From assembly GCA_964431735.1 (NCBI GenBank), contig CAYSLJ010000127.1, positions 1 through 20,831 of the forward strand: a DNA stretch of 20,831 nt, in the 5' to 3' direction. Both the position numbers and the translations under genes were made by a program. The notes beneath the pieces are model-generated. The model searched no databases and was not told the origin of the DNA. It saw only the letters and a program-made list of their open reading frames with translations. Source of the DNA: CALARM01 sp964431735 (GTDB lineage Bacteria > Vulcanimicrobiota > SpSt-956 > JAKJGF01). Positions 7,926 to 15,748 of this stretch are shown here, piece after piece (positions within the stretch are counted from its first letter, which is position 1; each line of letters begins with the position of its first letter).

Positions 7926-7966
7926 ATATCTCTAAATCTTTCATTACGAGTCTTCTTAAATTTCAT
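7922..7966 (-). CDS. 14-codon mini-ORF, downstream copy (translation-coupling repeat)
   Basis: It reads MKFKKTRNERFRDI then TGA. The stop overlaps the ATG of the DUF4350 gene as ATGA. It is generated by the 41-bp tandem repeat and has an identical twin upstream. A weak AGAG lies before its start. Translation is unproven. Confidence 0.35.
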   Translation of the reverse strand: MKFKKTRNERFRDI

Positions 7967-8007
7967 ATATCTCTAAATCTTTCATTACGAGTCTTCTTAA
8001 ATTTCAT
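7963..8007 (-). CDS. 14-codon mini-ORF, upstream copy (translation-coupling repeat)
   Basis: This 14-codon ORF has the same sequence as the copy at 7922-7966. Its TGA overlaps the ATG of the next copy as ATGA, and its own ATG begins 6 nt after the DUF4129 stop codon. The encoded peptide resembles the C-terminus of the DUF4129 protein (KDCMRKI), as expected for a junction duplication. Translation is unproven. Confidence 0.35.
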   Translation of the reverse strand: MKFKKTRNERFRDI

Positions 8008-8013
8008 ATATCT

Positions 8014-8976
8014 CTAAATCTTTCTCATACAGTCTTTAAACAGTTCAAAAGCTTCCCTGTATTCTTCCCCGGAACAGTCTTCAATGCCGTACCATTTTCT
8101 ATCATATATATTGCAAAAAGTTTCAAAGACTTCAGAGATTTTTTTCATAGAGTCTTTTTTCATTATCTTTATATATTCCATATTGGTTTTTGTGCCATTA
8201 AACTCAATAATATCTTTTCTATCAAGATTTAATAAAAGACAATAGAGGAGTCCCTGAAGAGCAAACCTGTAATTACCTTCTGCCGAAAGTTCAATGGCTT
8301 TTTTCTCCCATAAGAGAGCATCTGATTTTTTTGAATAAAACGTACCTTTATAACCTTCCATAACTGTGTCGGCAAATCGTCGCTTCAGTGATATAATCAG
8401 AAATCCCGTTATTGATGAAACTGTTACAGAAGCAAAAGCAAGTATTATATAAATTATAGTTCTATATCTGCTATTATCGTTATCCAGCTTCATAATCTCT
8501 AAAAGCTCTTTTATGAAAGATATGGATAAAAGCCATCTCACAAATCTGTCTTTCAAAGCATAAATATCAAAATATTGAAACTGTCTCTGTAGCAGTATGG
8601 CTCTTATCCTTTTTTTTATATTATCTTTATTTACTGTCATGTCTTCCGGTGGTAAGTTCATTAAAGCATAAAGTCTGTTTTTAACTCTTCTCAGTAATAG
8701 CAGTTTTTCTTCTTTTTTTTCAATTGTTTTAAACAGATTTGCTTCACGGATCATCCAGGAATTATTGATATTTCTTTTTTTTATAAGAGGGGGAGGGAAA
8801 AATTTTTCTAAATTCATATGCCAGGTTTTTCCATCTTTTATATCTTTCTCTGCGGCAGAAATATGTTCAATGGCTTTTCTTACGTCTTTATAATAATCGT
8901 CTCTTTCCACAGCCCCTGTCAGAGAGAGCATACATATAATAAAGAACAGAATAATGTTAATGTTTAAATGTCTCAT
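8014..8976 (-). CDS. DUF4129-domain membrane protein
   Basis: I chose the start at 8976 (MRHLNINIILFF), giving 320 aa with a clear signal peptide or anchor that ends near SLTGAV. A longer reading from 9033 would put about 19 residues before it, wholly inside the preceding gene and without a good ribosome site. A second TM lies at about 188-212. The C-terminal third is the DUF4129 domain: ALLWEKKAIELSAEGNYRFA, then LLYCLLLNLDRKDII, TNMEYIK and FCNIYDRKWYG. DUF4129 is often found fused or adjacent to transglutaminase and DUF4350/MoxR genes; its function is unknown. The gene overlaps the preceding gene by 20 bp and is presumably translationally coupled. Confidence 0.83.
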   Translation of the reverse strand: MRHLNINIILFFIICMLSLTGAVERDDYYKDVRKAIEHISAAEKDIKDGKTWHMNLEKFFPPPLIKKRNINNSWMIREANLFKTIEKKEEKLLLLRRVKNRLYALMNLPPEDMTVNKDNIKKRIRAILLQRQFQYFDIYALKDRFVRWLLSISFIKELLEIMKLDNDNSRYRTIIYIILAFASVTVSSITGFLIISLKRRFADTVMEGYKGTFYSKKSDALLWEKKAIELSAEGNYRFALQGLLYCLLLNLDRKDIIEFNGTKTNMEYIKIMKKDSMKKISEVFETFCNIYDRKWYGIEDCSGEEYREAFELFKDCMRKI

Positions 8977-9826
8977 ATGCCATAAGTTCAAGGTCATAAC
9001 CTTCTTTTCTGAAACGAATATTATAATAAACAAGGGTATTACATGTAAAAAGAAGAGGCACCAGAATTATTGCCAGTATCTGAGGAACCAGTTGTATAAA
9101 AAACTGTATTAAAGGATTGCTGTATGCCATATAGAGAGACAGAAAAGCAAAAGGTACGGAAAAAGCCCCCTGTATAACCTGGACAAGCAATCCTGCAAGC
9201 AAAGGCACACCTATGGCTTTCAGAGGATCTTTTGCTACAAGTATTACAGCTCTTCTGAAAGATTGAAAAAAAGCATAATCTTCCAGAATTACAGCAGGTG
9301 CTATAAAATTAGATAAAAATAAAATAACTGTCACTATAGTCATAAGTATAAAGAAAAAAAACAAAAAAATAAGGAGAAATATAACCTTCATAGTACTATC
9401 TTTAAAGGAAATAAAAGCAATAAACAACAGAATTGCAGGCAATAAAAATAAAAATATAATAAATCCGTAAAGAATCATCGTAAGAATAAACCTTAATAAT
9501 TTTTTATTTTTTAACAGTTCTGTAAATGTTCCGTATATGGAAGTACGGCGAGCGAAAATAATATCGGAAATTATACTGATAGTAAGAGCCTGAGAGATAT
9601 TGAACATAATAAACCACAGAGGCAGTATAACAAGACATGTGATAGCTATAAAAATCCAGAGTAATTCCCTGTCATATCCGAGATATAAAAAAGCAAGATA
9701 AAGGGTTATAAATAATATATAAGGAATATAACCGGCAATATTAACGGTACATAAAATTTTAAAATTATTTCTATAAATAGAAATTGACCGATCCAGTATA
9801 TCTGCAACAGTTAAAGGAGGAAACAT
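8957..9826 (-). CDS. Polytopic membrane protein (GPDPase membrane-domain-like)
   Basis: The 289-aa protein begins LTVADILDRSISIYRNNFKI, a start typical of the membrane-domain family found on some glycerophosphodiester phosphodiesterases and in stand-alone proteins. Six or so TM segments follow (near 25-48, 57-78, 110-140, 145-172, 205-232 and 240-265). It ends VYYNIRFRKEGYDLELMAYE, also typical of that family. There is no catalytic phosphodiesterase domain, so it is a stand-alone membrane component of unknown function. ATG at 9826 has AGGA 7 nt upstream. It sits between the TerB-like and DUF4129 genes and overlaps the latter. Confidence 0.75.
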   Translation of the reverse strand: MFPPLTVADILDRSISIYRNNFKILCTVNIAGYIPYILFITLYLAFLYLGYDRELLWIFIAITCLVILPLWFIMFNISQALTISIISDIIFARRTSIYGTFTELLKNKKLLRFILTMILYGFIIFLFLLPAILLFIAFISFKDSTMKVIFLLIFLFFFFILMTIVTVILFLSNFIAPAVILEDYAFFQSFRRAVILVAKDPLKAIGVPLLAGLLVQVIQGAFSVPFAFLSLYMAYSNPLIQFFIQLVPQILAIILVPLLFTCNTLVYYNIRFRKEGYDLELMAYETFKH

Positions 9827-9862
9827 AAAGGTATCCTGTCAGAATTCAGTTGAATTCAATTT

Positions 9863-10312
9863 CTAATCAATATTTAAAGAAGAAATAATTCTGGTAATTA
9901 TATCTATTTCTTTAATGCCTACAGAGCTTATATCATCAGAATGTTCTTTTGAGGCAGAAGCTATGCCATGCATACCTGATGCAAGGATAGATTTAACTTT
10001 TATCTTTGTATCTCTGTCCAGTAAGGCAAGACGGTAATTAACCAGTTCACATACATCGTCAACATAAGAAAAAGCATCTTTTTCGAATTTACGTGTAACA
10101 TGTTCAAAAAATCCTTCCGGTCCTTCTATATCAGACAAATGAAGGGCATCTCTTAACCGGTTCTCATATTCATCCATTGCCATAGATTCTTGAAGTGAAA
10201 CCCTTGTGTCAGCAGCTCCGACCAGAAGCATTGGCAGTGTTAAAACCTGAAGAAAATGTTCTTCTTCCAGTTTAAAATCGGATATTTTTTTAAGATATTC
10301 ATCTCTTCTCAT
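9863..10312 (-). CDS. Small helical protein, possibly TerB-like
   Basis: This 149-aa soluble, all-helical-looking protein has no signal peptide or TM. The segment LPMLLVGAADTRVSLQESMA (26-45) resembles the TerB-type pattern in which helix, AADG-like turn and acidic residues form a metal-binding region. A second similar helix ends the protein (VGIKEIDIITRIISSLNID). The resemblance is weak and I would otherwise call it hypothetical. It starts 5 bp after the TPR gene ends, with GGAG about 10 nt upstream, so it belongs to the same transcript. Confidence 0.6.
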   Translation of the reverse strand: MRRDEYLKKISDFKLEEEHFLQVLTLPMLLVGAADTRVSLQESMAMDEYENRLRDALHLSDIEGPEGFFEHVTRKFEKDAFSYVDDVCELVNYRLALLDRDTKIKVKSILASGMHGIASASKEHSDDISSVGIKEIDIITRIISSLNID

Positions 10313-10317
10313 TATGT

Positions 10318-11718
10318 CTATCTCCTATTCAACGCCTCCAGGGCTTCTTCTCTACTATGTTTGGCTTCCATATAATCGGGGTCAATTTCAAGAGCTCTAT
10401 CATAACATTCAATAGCTTCTTCATATCTTCCCATTATGTATAAATTATATCCTTTCATATGCCATGCATATGTAAATGCCGGGTCAATCTCCAGGGCATT
10501 ATCAAAATATTGAAGTGCTTTTTTATATTTACCTGTTTTATGGCAGGCATATCCTTTGCCATTCAATGCATTTGTAAAAGAAGGATTTACATCCAGTATT
10601 CTGTTAAAACATTTAATAGCTTCTTTATATCTTCCAAGGTTATTCAATGACCAGCCTTTATTGCTGAGAAGCTCTACATCGCCCTGTTTTAATTTTAAAG
10701 CCTCATCGTAAGAAGCAATGGCTTCTTCGTATCTCCCCAGTTTATCCAGAGCCCATCCCTTATTAATCCACACTTCCACATCTTTGCTGTTAATCTTCAG
10801 TATTCTGTCAAGAGAGTCGATCATTTCTTCATATTTTCCCAGCATAGTCAGAGCCCATCCCCTGTTAAACCAGCTTTCAGTATCATCAGGTTTTATCTGT
10901 AAGATTTTATCATAACATGGAACTATTTCCTCATATTTTCCGAGTTTTTCAAGGGTCAATATTTTATTATTCAATGCCTCCATATCCGATGGTTCTATTT
11001 CAAGGGCTTTATCAAAACATATCAATGCATCATCATATTCCAGAAGATAATACAGGGCAAGTCCCTTATTATTCCACGGGTTGGTATATTTATGTTTCGG
11101 ATCTAGAGCTTTTCTGTAGGATTTAAAAGCTTCCCTTCTTTCGCCTGTACCGGACATTTCATGTCTTTTTATATACCATTGATAGGAATTATCTGGATCG
11201 AGTTTTAAAGCTTTATGATAACATTTTATAGCTTCTTCGTATCTGCCTAGAGCCTTAAGGGCATTCCCTTTTAATTTCAGTGTTTTTATATCTTTCGGGT
11301 CAATTTTAAGAATTTTACTGTAACATATGACTGCCGATTTATATTTACCTCTTGCTTTCATGGCATTTCCTTTCATTTTCAATGCCTGTATATCAAGAGG
11401 GTCAAGTTCAAGTGCTTTATTATAGCATATTATAGCTTCTCTATATTTCCCTCTGGCTTTCAGAGAGTTACCTTTTTCTTTCCATGTCTTTTTGTCTTCC
11501 GGATCAATCTTTAAAGCCTCTGTATAACATTTTATGGCTTCTATATATTTGCCCTGATGTTTCAGAGCTTTAGCTTTATTTTTCCATGTTTTCCCGTCTT
11601 TTGGCTCAATCTTTAAAGCCTTTGTATAGTATTGAATAGCTTCTTTATATTTACCCTGATCTTCAAAGGTTTTAGCTTTTATCTTCCAGCTTCTGGCTTC
11701 TTTGAGGCTTTTTTTCAT
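10318..11718 (-). CDS. TPR protein with 13 tandem repeats, first gene of the operon
   Basis: The 466-aa protein is almost entirely 34-residue TPR units (W/NKG..L..LGKYEEAI.CYDKALEIDPD), 13 in a row plus a capping helix. The sixth unit is degenerate (SGTGERREAFKSYRKALDPK). It has no signal peptide, so it should be a cytoplasmic scaffold. It is probably the first gene of the minus-strand MoxR/DUF58 operon, because the next gene upstream (11937) is divergent. ATG at 11718 with AAAGGAG 7 nt upstream. The specific partner cannot be read from the repeats. Internal similarity at the DNA level makes it prone to unit gain or loss. Confidence 0.92.
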   Translation of the reverse strand: MKKSLKEARSWKIKAKTFEDQGKYKEAIQYYTKALKIEPKDGKTWKNKAKALKHQGKYIEAIKCYTEALKIDPEDKKTWKEKGNSLKARGKYREAIICYNKALELDPLDIQALKMKGNAMKARGKYKSAVICYSKILKIDPKDIKTLKLKGNALKALGRYEEAIKCYHKALKLDPDNSYQWYIKRHEMSGTGERREAFKSYRKALDPKHKYTNPWNNKGLALYYLLEYDDALICFDKALEIEPSDMEALNNKILTLEKLGKYEEIVPCYDKILQIKPDDTESWFNRGWALTMLGKYEEMIDSLDRILKINSKDVEVWINKGWALDKLGRYEEAIASYDEALKLKQGDVELLSNKGWSLNNLGRYKEAIKCFNRILDVNPSFTNALNGKGYACHKTGKYKKALQYFDNALEIDPAFTYAWHMKGYNLYIMGRYEEAIECYDRALEIDPDYMEAKHSREEALEALNRR

Positions 11719-11739
11719 AGAAGGACTCCTTTTGCAATC

Positions 11740-11767
11740 GTAACGCGTGACGCGTAACGCGTGACGC
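11740..11767 (+). repeat. GTAACGC/GTGACGC heptad array
   Basis: Four exact 7-bp units alternate GTAACGC, GTGACGC, GTAACGC, GTGACGC and are followed by GAGGAAGA, the same tail seen after the array in the window-end 54-bp repeat. It lies in the divergent space between the TPR operon and the FlgO-like gene. Confidence 0.85.
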
Positions 11768-11860
11768 GAGGAAGATTATGAAATATATAAAAAGCTATTC
11801 TGAAATTCTCTGAAAAATCCTGCTAAAGGTGAAACTTTATATCAATTCATTCTCAGGTGG

Positions 11861-11889
11861 TTCACTTTTTCCATGTTTTAATTTATAAT
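11861..11889 (+). promoter_or_regulatory. Sigma70-type promoter for the FlgO-like/DUF4384 pair
   Basis: -35 TTCACT (11861-11866), a 17-bp spacer and -10 TATAAT (11884-11889) give predicted transcription from about 11896, roughly 40 nt before the ATG at 11937. The -10 and the spacing match the consensus exactly; the -35 matches four of six. Confidence 0.6.
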
Positions 11890-11900
11890 TATAGATTAAA

Positions 11901-11932
11901 GTAAAAAGTGAAAAGTAAAAAAAGGAGTGAAA
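11901..11932 (+). repeat. GTRAAAA heptads carrying the ribosome binding site
   Basis: GTAAAAA, GTGAAAA, GTAAAAA, then AAGGA and GTGAAAA lie just before the ATG at 11937. The Shine-Dalgarno AAGGAG (11922-11927) overlaps the last unit and sits 9 nt from the start codon. Here a member of the repeat family forms the translation start region of a gene. Confidence 0.6.
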
Positions 11933-11936
11933 AATT

Positions 11937-13766
11937 ATGAAAATTATAATGAATTTTCTAATAGCAGTAATAATATTTACTGTCCTTTCGGCTCATATCA
12001 GAGGAGCACAGTATATCAATCTTGCTGTCGTAAATTTTTACAGTGAGAAAAGTACAGGCCAGGGATTTTCCGAAACACTTACCGAAAAACTTGCAACACT
12101 GCAACATATAAATGTCATACAGAGGGAAGCTCTGAGACCTGTGATGGAAGAAATGGGCATTTCACCGGGGCAGAAACTCGATCTGTCCAGAGGTCAGTCA
12201 CTGGGAAAAACTATCGGTGCCGACTATCTTCTTTCAGGGACATTGAAAGAAAAAGAAAATAAAATAACTGTTATATATCAGCTTTTTGATGTCAATAAAG
12301 GCACAGTAGTAGCAGAAGAAGCAGTAAGCGGGAAAAAAGAGAACCTTTTTGAGCTTCAGGGGGACATATCGGTAAAAGTTGCAAAATATTTTAAAAGTCC
12401 CGTCACATCAGAGACAAAAGAAAAACTTTATTTTATGCCTGTAAAAAGCATGGAGAGTTTTGACAGGTTTTCCAGAGGACTCCAGTTATACGAAGGAAAC
12501 CGTATAGACGAAGCTTACAGTTTCTTTTTAAACTCCGTTAAAAGCGATACTGCTTTTCTTGATGCCCACAGATATTTTGAATACACTGCAAGGAAAACGG
12601 GAAAACTCGATGATTTTATAAAAACCTATGAAAAAATGCTTGCTTCCGATCCTGAGAATGCAGTTTTACTCAATTACCTGGGCAATGCCTATCTGGATAA
12701 AGGCAATTTTACTGAAGCGGAAAATCTCTACAAGAAATCTATAGGAATAGAACCGGCTTTCGGAAATCCCCACAACAATCTTGCCACCATATATGTAATG
12801 GGGCAGAAATATAAAGAAGGGCTCGAAGAATTCCAGAAAGCTCTCAAATATTCTGACAGAAAGGCTCCCATATTTTATAATACAGGTCTCTGTTATATAA
12901 ATATGGGAGATAAAGATAAGGCAAAGGAATATTTCATGAAAGCCCTTGAAATAGACAGAAAAAATCCTGATTTCATTGCGGCAAGATATTATATCTACGG
13001 CGTAAAAGTCCTCGTTACTTCAAGAGAAAAACATGTTCCTGGCGAGGTTTTCGGAGAAATTCTTCTTAACTCTGAGCCGGTATTTGAAATTCAGACATCG
13101 GTAGGAGGATTTTCTCCTTCCACAAGGGCAGCTATAATAGCAGGAAGGCTGGAAAATATGATCTCAGGAGGGTTAAAACCTGTTGAAATTGAAATCGGAA
13201 AAATGAAAAATGAAACAGTCCTTCAAACTGCAGGAGGGCAACTTATCATGACTTTCACTAAAAAAATGGCGGAAAGAGAAGGGGCAACACCGGAAAAACT
13301 GGCAAAGGCCAAAATGGAAACACTAAAAAAAATACTCACTTCCGCCACATCTGTGTCCTATTCAGAAGGAGGATTTGTCCTTCAGGGACAGAGTGAAAAA
13401 ATAAAAGACATGAAAGGCATTTCAACAGAAGCTACATATCTTCACAGAGGTGATGCATTCTACAGTGAAGGTAAGATAGATAAAGCAGCGGAAGAGTATA
13501 AAAAAGCCCTGGAAGTCAATTCCTCATTCTCACCTGCTTATTTCTGTATGGGAATCATTTATTTCGAACAGAAAGATTATAAAAATGCCATAAGTAATTT
13601 CAGTAATGCCATAAAATACAATGATAAGAACATTGATGCCTGTATATGGCTCGGAAAAAGTTATAAAGAATCAGGGGATGTGAAACAAGCAAAGGAATTT
13701 TTCACGAAGGCTCTGAAGTTAGATCCAGGTAATAAAGAGGTCAAGTGGTATATGGAAAAAATTTAG
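11937..13766 (+). CDS. Exported FlgO/CsgG-like and TPR protein with MscS-N-like insert
   Basis: The 609-aa protein starts with a signal peptide (1-24, cleavage near HIRGAQ). Residues 26-152 look like the FlgO/CsgG-type domain: INLAVVNFYSEKSTGQGFSE, VIQREALRPVMEEMG, GKTIGADYLLSGTLKEKENK. TPR units fill about 175-350. Residues 377-471 (GGFSPSTRAAIIAGRLENM, GGQLIMTFTKKMAE) resemble the small periplasmic domain preceding some MscS-type channels, especially in cyanobacteria; this assignment rests on pattern memory. More TPRs run 497-609. It is probably periplasmic or outer-membrane associated; no lipobox Cys is visible. A strong promoter lies upstream, and it is followed after 85 bp by the DUF4384 gene. 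Confidence 0.85.
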   Translation: MKIIMNFLIAVIIFTVLSAHIRGAQYINLAVVNFYSEKSTGQGFSETLTEKLATLQHINVIQREALRPVMEEMGISPGQKLDLSRGQSLGKTIGADYLLSGTLKEKENKITVIYQLFDVNKGTVVAEEAVSGKKENLFELQGDISVKVAKYFKSPVTSETKEKLYFMPVKSMESFDRFSRGLQLYEGNRIDEAYSFFLNSVKSDTAFLDAHRYFEYTARKTGKLDDFIKTYEKMLASDPENAVLLNYLGNAYLDKGNFTEAENLYKKSIGIEPAFGNPHNNLATIYVMGQKYKEGLEEFQKALKYSDRKAPIFYNTGLCYINMGDKDKAKEYFMKALEIDRKNPDFIAARYYIYGVKVLVTSREKHVPGEVFGEILLNSEPVFEIQTSVGGFSPSTRAAIIAGRLENMISGGLKPVEIEIGKMKNETVLQTAGGQLIMTFTKKMAEREGATPEKLAKAKMETLKKILTSATSVSYSEGGFVLQGQSEKIKDMKGISTEATYLHRGDAFYSEGKIDKAAEEYKKALEVNSSFSPAYFCMGIIYFEQKDYKNAISNFSNAIKYNDKNIDACIWLGKSYKESGDVKQAKEFFTKALKLDPGNKEVKWYMEKI

Positions 13767-13775
13767 TATCGTGAC

Positions 13776-13835
13776 GCGTAACGCGTGACGCGTGACGGGT
13801 TTATGAACCCACGCATCACGCATCACGCATTACGC
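13776..13835 (+). repeat. Facing heptad arrays forming a 60-nt hairpin
   Basis: GTAACGC/GTGACGC units run into GGGTT (to 13801), then TATG, then AACCC and CATCACG/CATTACG units (13806-13835). The arms pair with C/A mismatches at one position per heptad and a short bulge. It lies between two genes on the same strand and ends 16 nt before the next ATG, so it could influence mRNA stability or attenuate transcription. Confidence 0.75.
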
Positions 13836-13851
13836 TTTAGAGGTGTCTTAT

Positions 13852-15132
13852 ATGAAAATATTCAGTTATATTATCTTTCTGCTTCTGGCTGTGTCTATAG
13901 TGAAAGCTTCAGAAACGGATCTTTTAACATTTATAGAAAATAAAAATTCCGATCTGTTTATAGAGATGAAAACGGACAGGCCTCAGAATACAGTAATAGA
14001 AGGAGAAGATATTGTCTATTATATTGCTGCGAATAAAGACTGTTACCTTACAGTTATAAGGGTAAACACATCAGGCAAATGGGATATAATATTTCCCAAT
14101 AAATCCCATCAGGGTTTTCAGTCTCTGGAAGGGTCAAAATATGAAATCCCCGGGTTTAATATGGAAAAAATTACCCTTAAAGGCCCGGCAGGGACAGAAA
14201 CGATTAAAGCCATAGCGACTGTAAACGAAGATTTATTTAACAGAATTATAGAAATTTCCCCGTCAGAAAATTTTACACATATAAAATCACCTGAAGATTT
14301 TGTCAAAAAGCTTTCAGGGGAACTGAATAAACTCAAAAAACATGAATGGGCAACTGCAGAAATGGAAATTACCGTAGAGGGGAAAGCTCCGACAACTCCA
14401 TCCGTAACGGGAACACCATACGTAAATCTGGAACTGCAGAATATTGTAAAACATGACTACAGCACTGAATATTACACACAGGGTGCTTCTTTCTATGAAG
14501 AAGGTAAATATGACGATGCCATAAAATCCTTTAAAAAAGCAATAAAAGAGTGTCCCAATCTCGCCTACGGATATTATTCCATAGGATTATCTTACCAGGC
14601 TAAGGGAGCCTTTAAAGAAGCAATTGACTGGTATAAAAAATGTATAAATCACGGGATAAAAGAAAAGGATTCCTTTCTGAGGGTAGGAGAAATCTATGAT
14701 CAACTGAAAGATAAAAAAGAAGCTTATCTAAGATATAAAAAAGTGCTCAGACTGACGGAAGGTTTCCAGGAGATCAACAGAATAAATCCTTCCGATACGG
14801 GTAAAGAGAAAATCTATAATATGGAAACCCTCTGCAGTAAACATGCAGATGATAAAAAATCCAGAATGGAACTGGCAGTAATCTACGAAAAACTCGGTAA
14901 CTACAGAGCAGGATGTTATCATTTAAAATATCTCTTAAAACAGGCCCTGCCTCTTTACACGCCTTATTCTATGGAAAAAGATAAACCTGCCATAGAAAAA
15001 CCTGTTATAGAAGAACCTCCCGTAACGGTTGATTATTACAATTATTATGAACCTTATATAGAACCTTACAGACCGCCGCCGCCGCCGCCGGCACAGGAAT
15101 CTCCTCCGAAATTTATTTATGTTGACGATTGA
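13852..15132 (+). CDS. Exported DUF4384 and TPR protein with Pro-rich tail
   Basis: The start is ATG at 13852 (426 aa). The GTG three codons upstream is part of the Shine-Dalgarno GAGGTG. A signal peptide (1-20) is followed by a DUF4384 domain (33-127): LFIEMKTDRPQNTVIEGEDI, YLTVIRVNTSGKWDIIFPN. TPR units span about 204-300, with a further helical pair at about 330-370. The tail is rich in Tyr and Pro (YYNYYEPYIEPYRPPPPPP). DUF4384 commonly occurs in exported proteins associated with kinases or peptidases. It is probably cotranscribed with the FlgO-like gene. The stop codon lies inside the 85-bp palindrome. Confidence 0.87.
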   Translation: MKIFSYIIFLLLAVSIVKASETDLLTFIENKNSDLFIEMKTDRPQNTVIEGEDIVYYIAANKDCYLTVIRVNTSGKWDIIFPNKSHQGFQSLEGSKYEIPGFNMEKITLKGPAGTETIKAIATVNEDLFNRIIEISPSENFTHIKSPEDFVKKLSGELNKLKKHEWATAEMEITVEGKAPTTPSVTGTPYVNLELQNIVKHDYSTEYYTQGASFYEEGKYDDAIKSFKKAIKECPNLAYGYYSIGLSYQAKGAFKEAIDWYKKCINHGIKEKDSFLRVGEIYDQLKDKKEAYLRYKKVLRLTEGFQEINRINPSDTGKEKIYNMETLCSKHADDKKSRMELAVIYEKLGNYRAGCYHLKYLLKQALPLYTPYSMEKDKPAIEKPVIEEPPVTVDYYNYYEPYIEPYRPPPPPPAQESPPKFIYVDD

Positions 15133-15213
15133 TCACTGATGGCACGGATTACACGGAGATTACGGATTTTTTCAATCCGTGTTATCCGTGTAATCCGTTT
15201 AATCAGTGATCAA
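15129..15213. terminator. 85-bp near-perfect palindrome between convergent genes
   Basis: Arms 15129-15168 and 15174-15213 (40 nt each, 5-nt loop TTTTC) pair with about six mismatches. The outer 12 bp (TTGATCACTGAT) and an inner 14 bp (ACGGATTACACGGA) are perfect. The stop codons of both converging genes (15130-15132 and 15203-15205) lie in the arms. It can serve as a bidirectional terminator; the ACGGATTACACGG core has the look of a dispersed repeat. Confidence 0.85.
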
Positions 15214-15628
15214 AAAAGAAGAGATAGGCAGCTATTACTTTCTTCATAAGTAAAGACCCGTCATATCCTTCAAATTCCAGATAAATAGATCCATTTTTTC
15301 TCACATAACCATTGTTATCTATTTCATAGAGAATAGAGCCGTTACTGCGCAGATAATTCCCGTCTATTTCTCCTATGATAGAACCGTTCTTACGGATATA
15401 ATCTCCATCTATTTCTCCCACAATAGAACCGGATTTCCTGACATATTCTCCATCAAATTCACCTGCTATGGAGCCATTTATCCTTATATAAGGGTCAGAC
15501 CAGGAGGCCACAATAGAACCGTTTTGCCTGATATAATCGTCTGCAAGGACATAGCCGGATAGAAAGAGTAATAAAAAACCTGTAAGAAACAGATTAAATA
15601 CATTTTTTTTATTCATGAAAAACATCAT
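15203..15628 (-). CDS. Small exported protein of six 15-residue beta repeats
   Basis: The 141-aa protein has a signal peptide (about 1-29, ending YVLA). Six consecutive units of the form Y-[IVL]-R-x-[NS]-G-S-I-x-x-E-[IF]-D-G follow, for example YVRKSGSIVGEIDGD and YIRKNGSIIGEIDGN. The pattern is that of small bacterial beta-flower or propeller-like repeat proteins, in which each unit gives a beta hairpin; I cannot assign a function. ATG at 15628 behind AGGGGG. It has its own promoter. The last residues FDH and the TGA stop are encoded by the flanking palindrome, so the C-terminus (LLMKKVIAAYLFFFDH) may have been altered by that repeat. Confidence 0.83.
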   Translation of the reverse strand: MMFFMNKKNVFNLFLTGFLLLFLSGYVLADDYIRQNGSIVASWSDPYIRINGSIAGEFDGEYVRKSGSIVGEIDGDYIRKNGSIIGEIDGNYLRSNGSILYEIDNNGYVRKNGSIYLEFEGYDGSLLMKKVIAAYLFFFDH

Positions 15629-15709
15629 AATCCCCCTTCCTTTATAAAATCAAATCATCCCGTCACTCATTACGATTTTCATATAATCTAAAATCATGTT
15701 ATAATATAA

Positions 15710-15738
15710 ACTATATAATAAAAATGCTAAAAGGTCAA
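15710..15738 (-). promoter_or_regulatory. Promoter for the beta-repeat protein gene
   Basis: On the minus strand, -35 TTGACC (15738-15733), a 17-bp spacer and -10 TATAGT (15715-15710) each match five of six consensus bases. The predicted leader is about 75 nt before the ATG at 15628. A promoter for the divergent propeller gene should also lie in 15629-15816; several TATAAT boxes exist (15682, 15700, 15714) but none has a good -35. Confidence 0.6.
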
Positions 15739-15748
15739 TTATTTCAGA

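Larger units (their letters stand above)
7922..8025 (-). repeat. 41-bp tandem repeat, two full units plus a partial third
   Basis: Units at 7922-7962 and 7963-8003 are identical. About 22 bp of a third occurs at 8004-8025, inside the end of the DUF4129 gene. Each unit carries a copy of a gene end (AAGATTTAGAG) joined to the gene start ATGAAATTTAA. It looks like a duplicated DUF4129/DUF4350 junction. Confidence 0.9.

Noticed and set aside
8977..9033. Longer start for the DUF4129 gene
   Set aside because: It would put 19 residues before a clear signal peptide, entirely inside the preceding gene, with no suitable ribosome site.
11778..11813. 11-codon ORF after GAGGAAGATT in the divergent region
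   Set aside because: Too short, no coding signal, and it lies upstream of the identified promoter.
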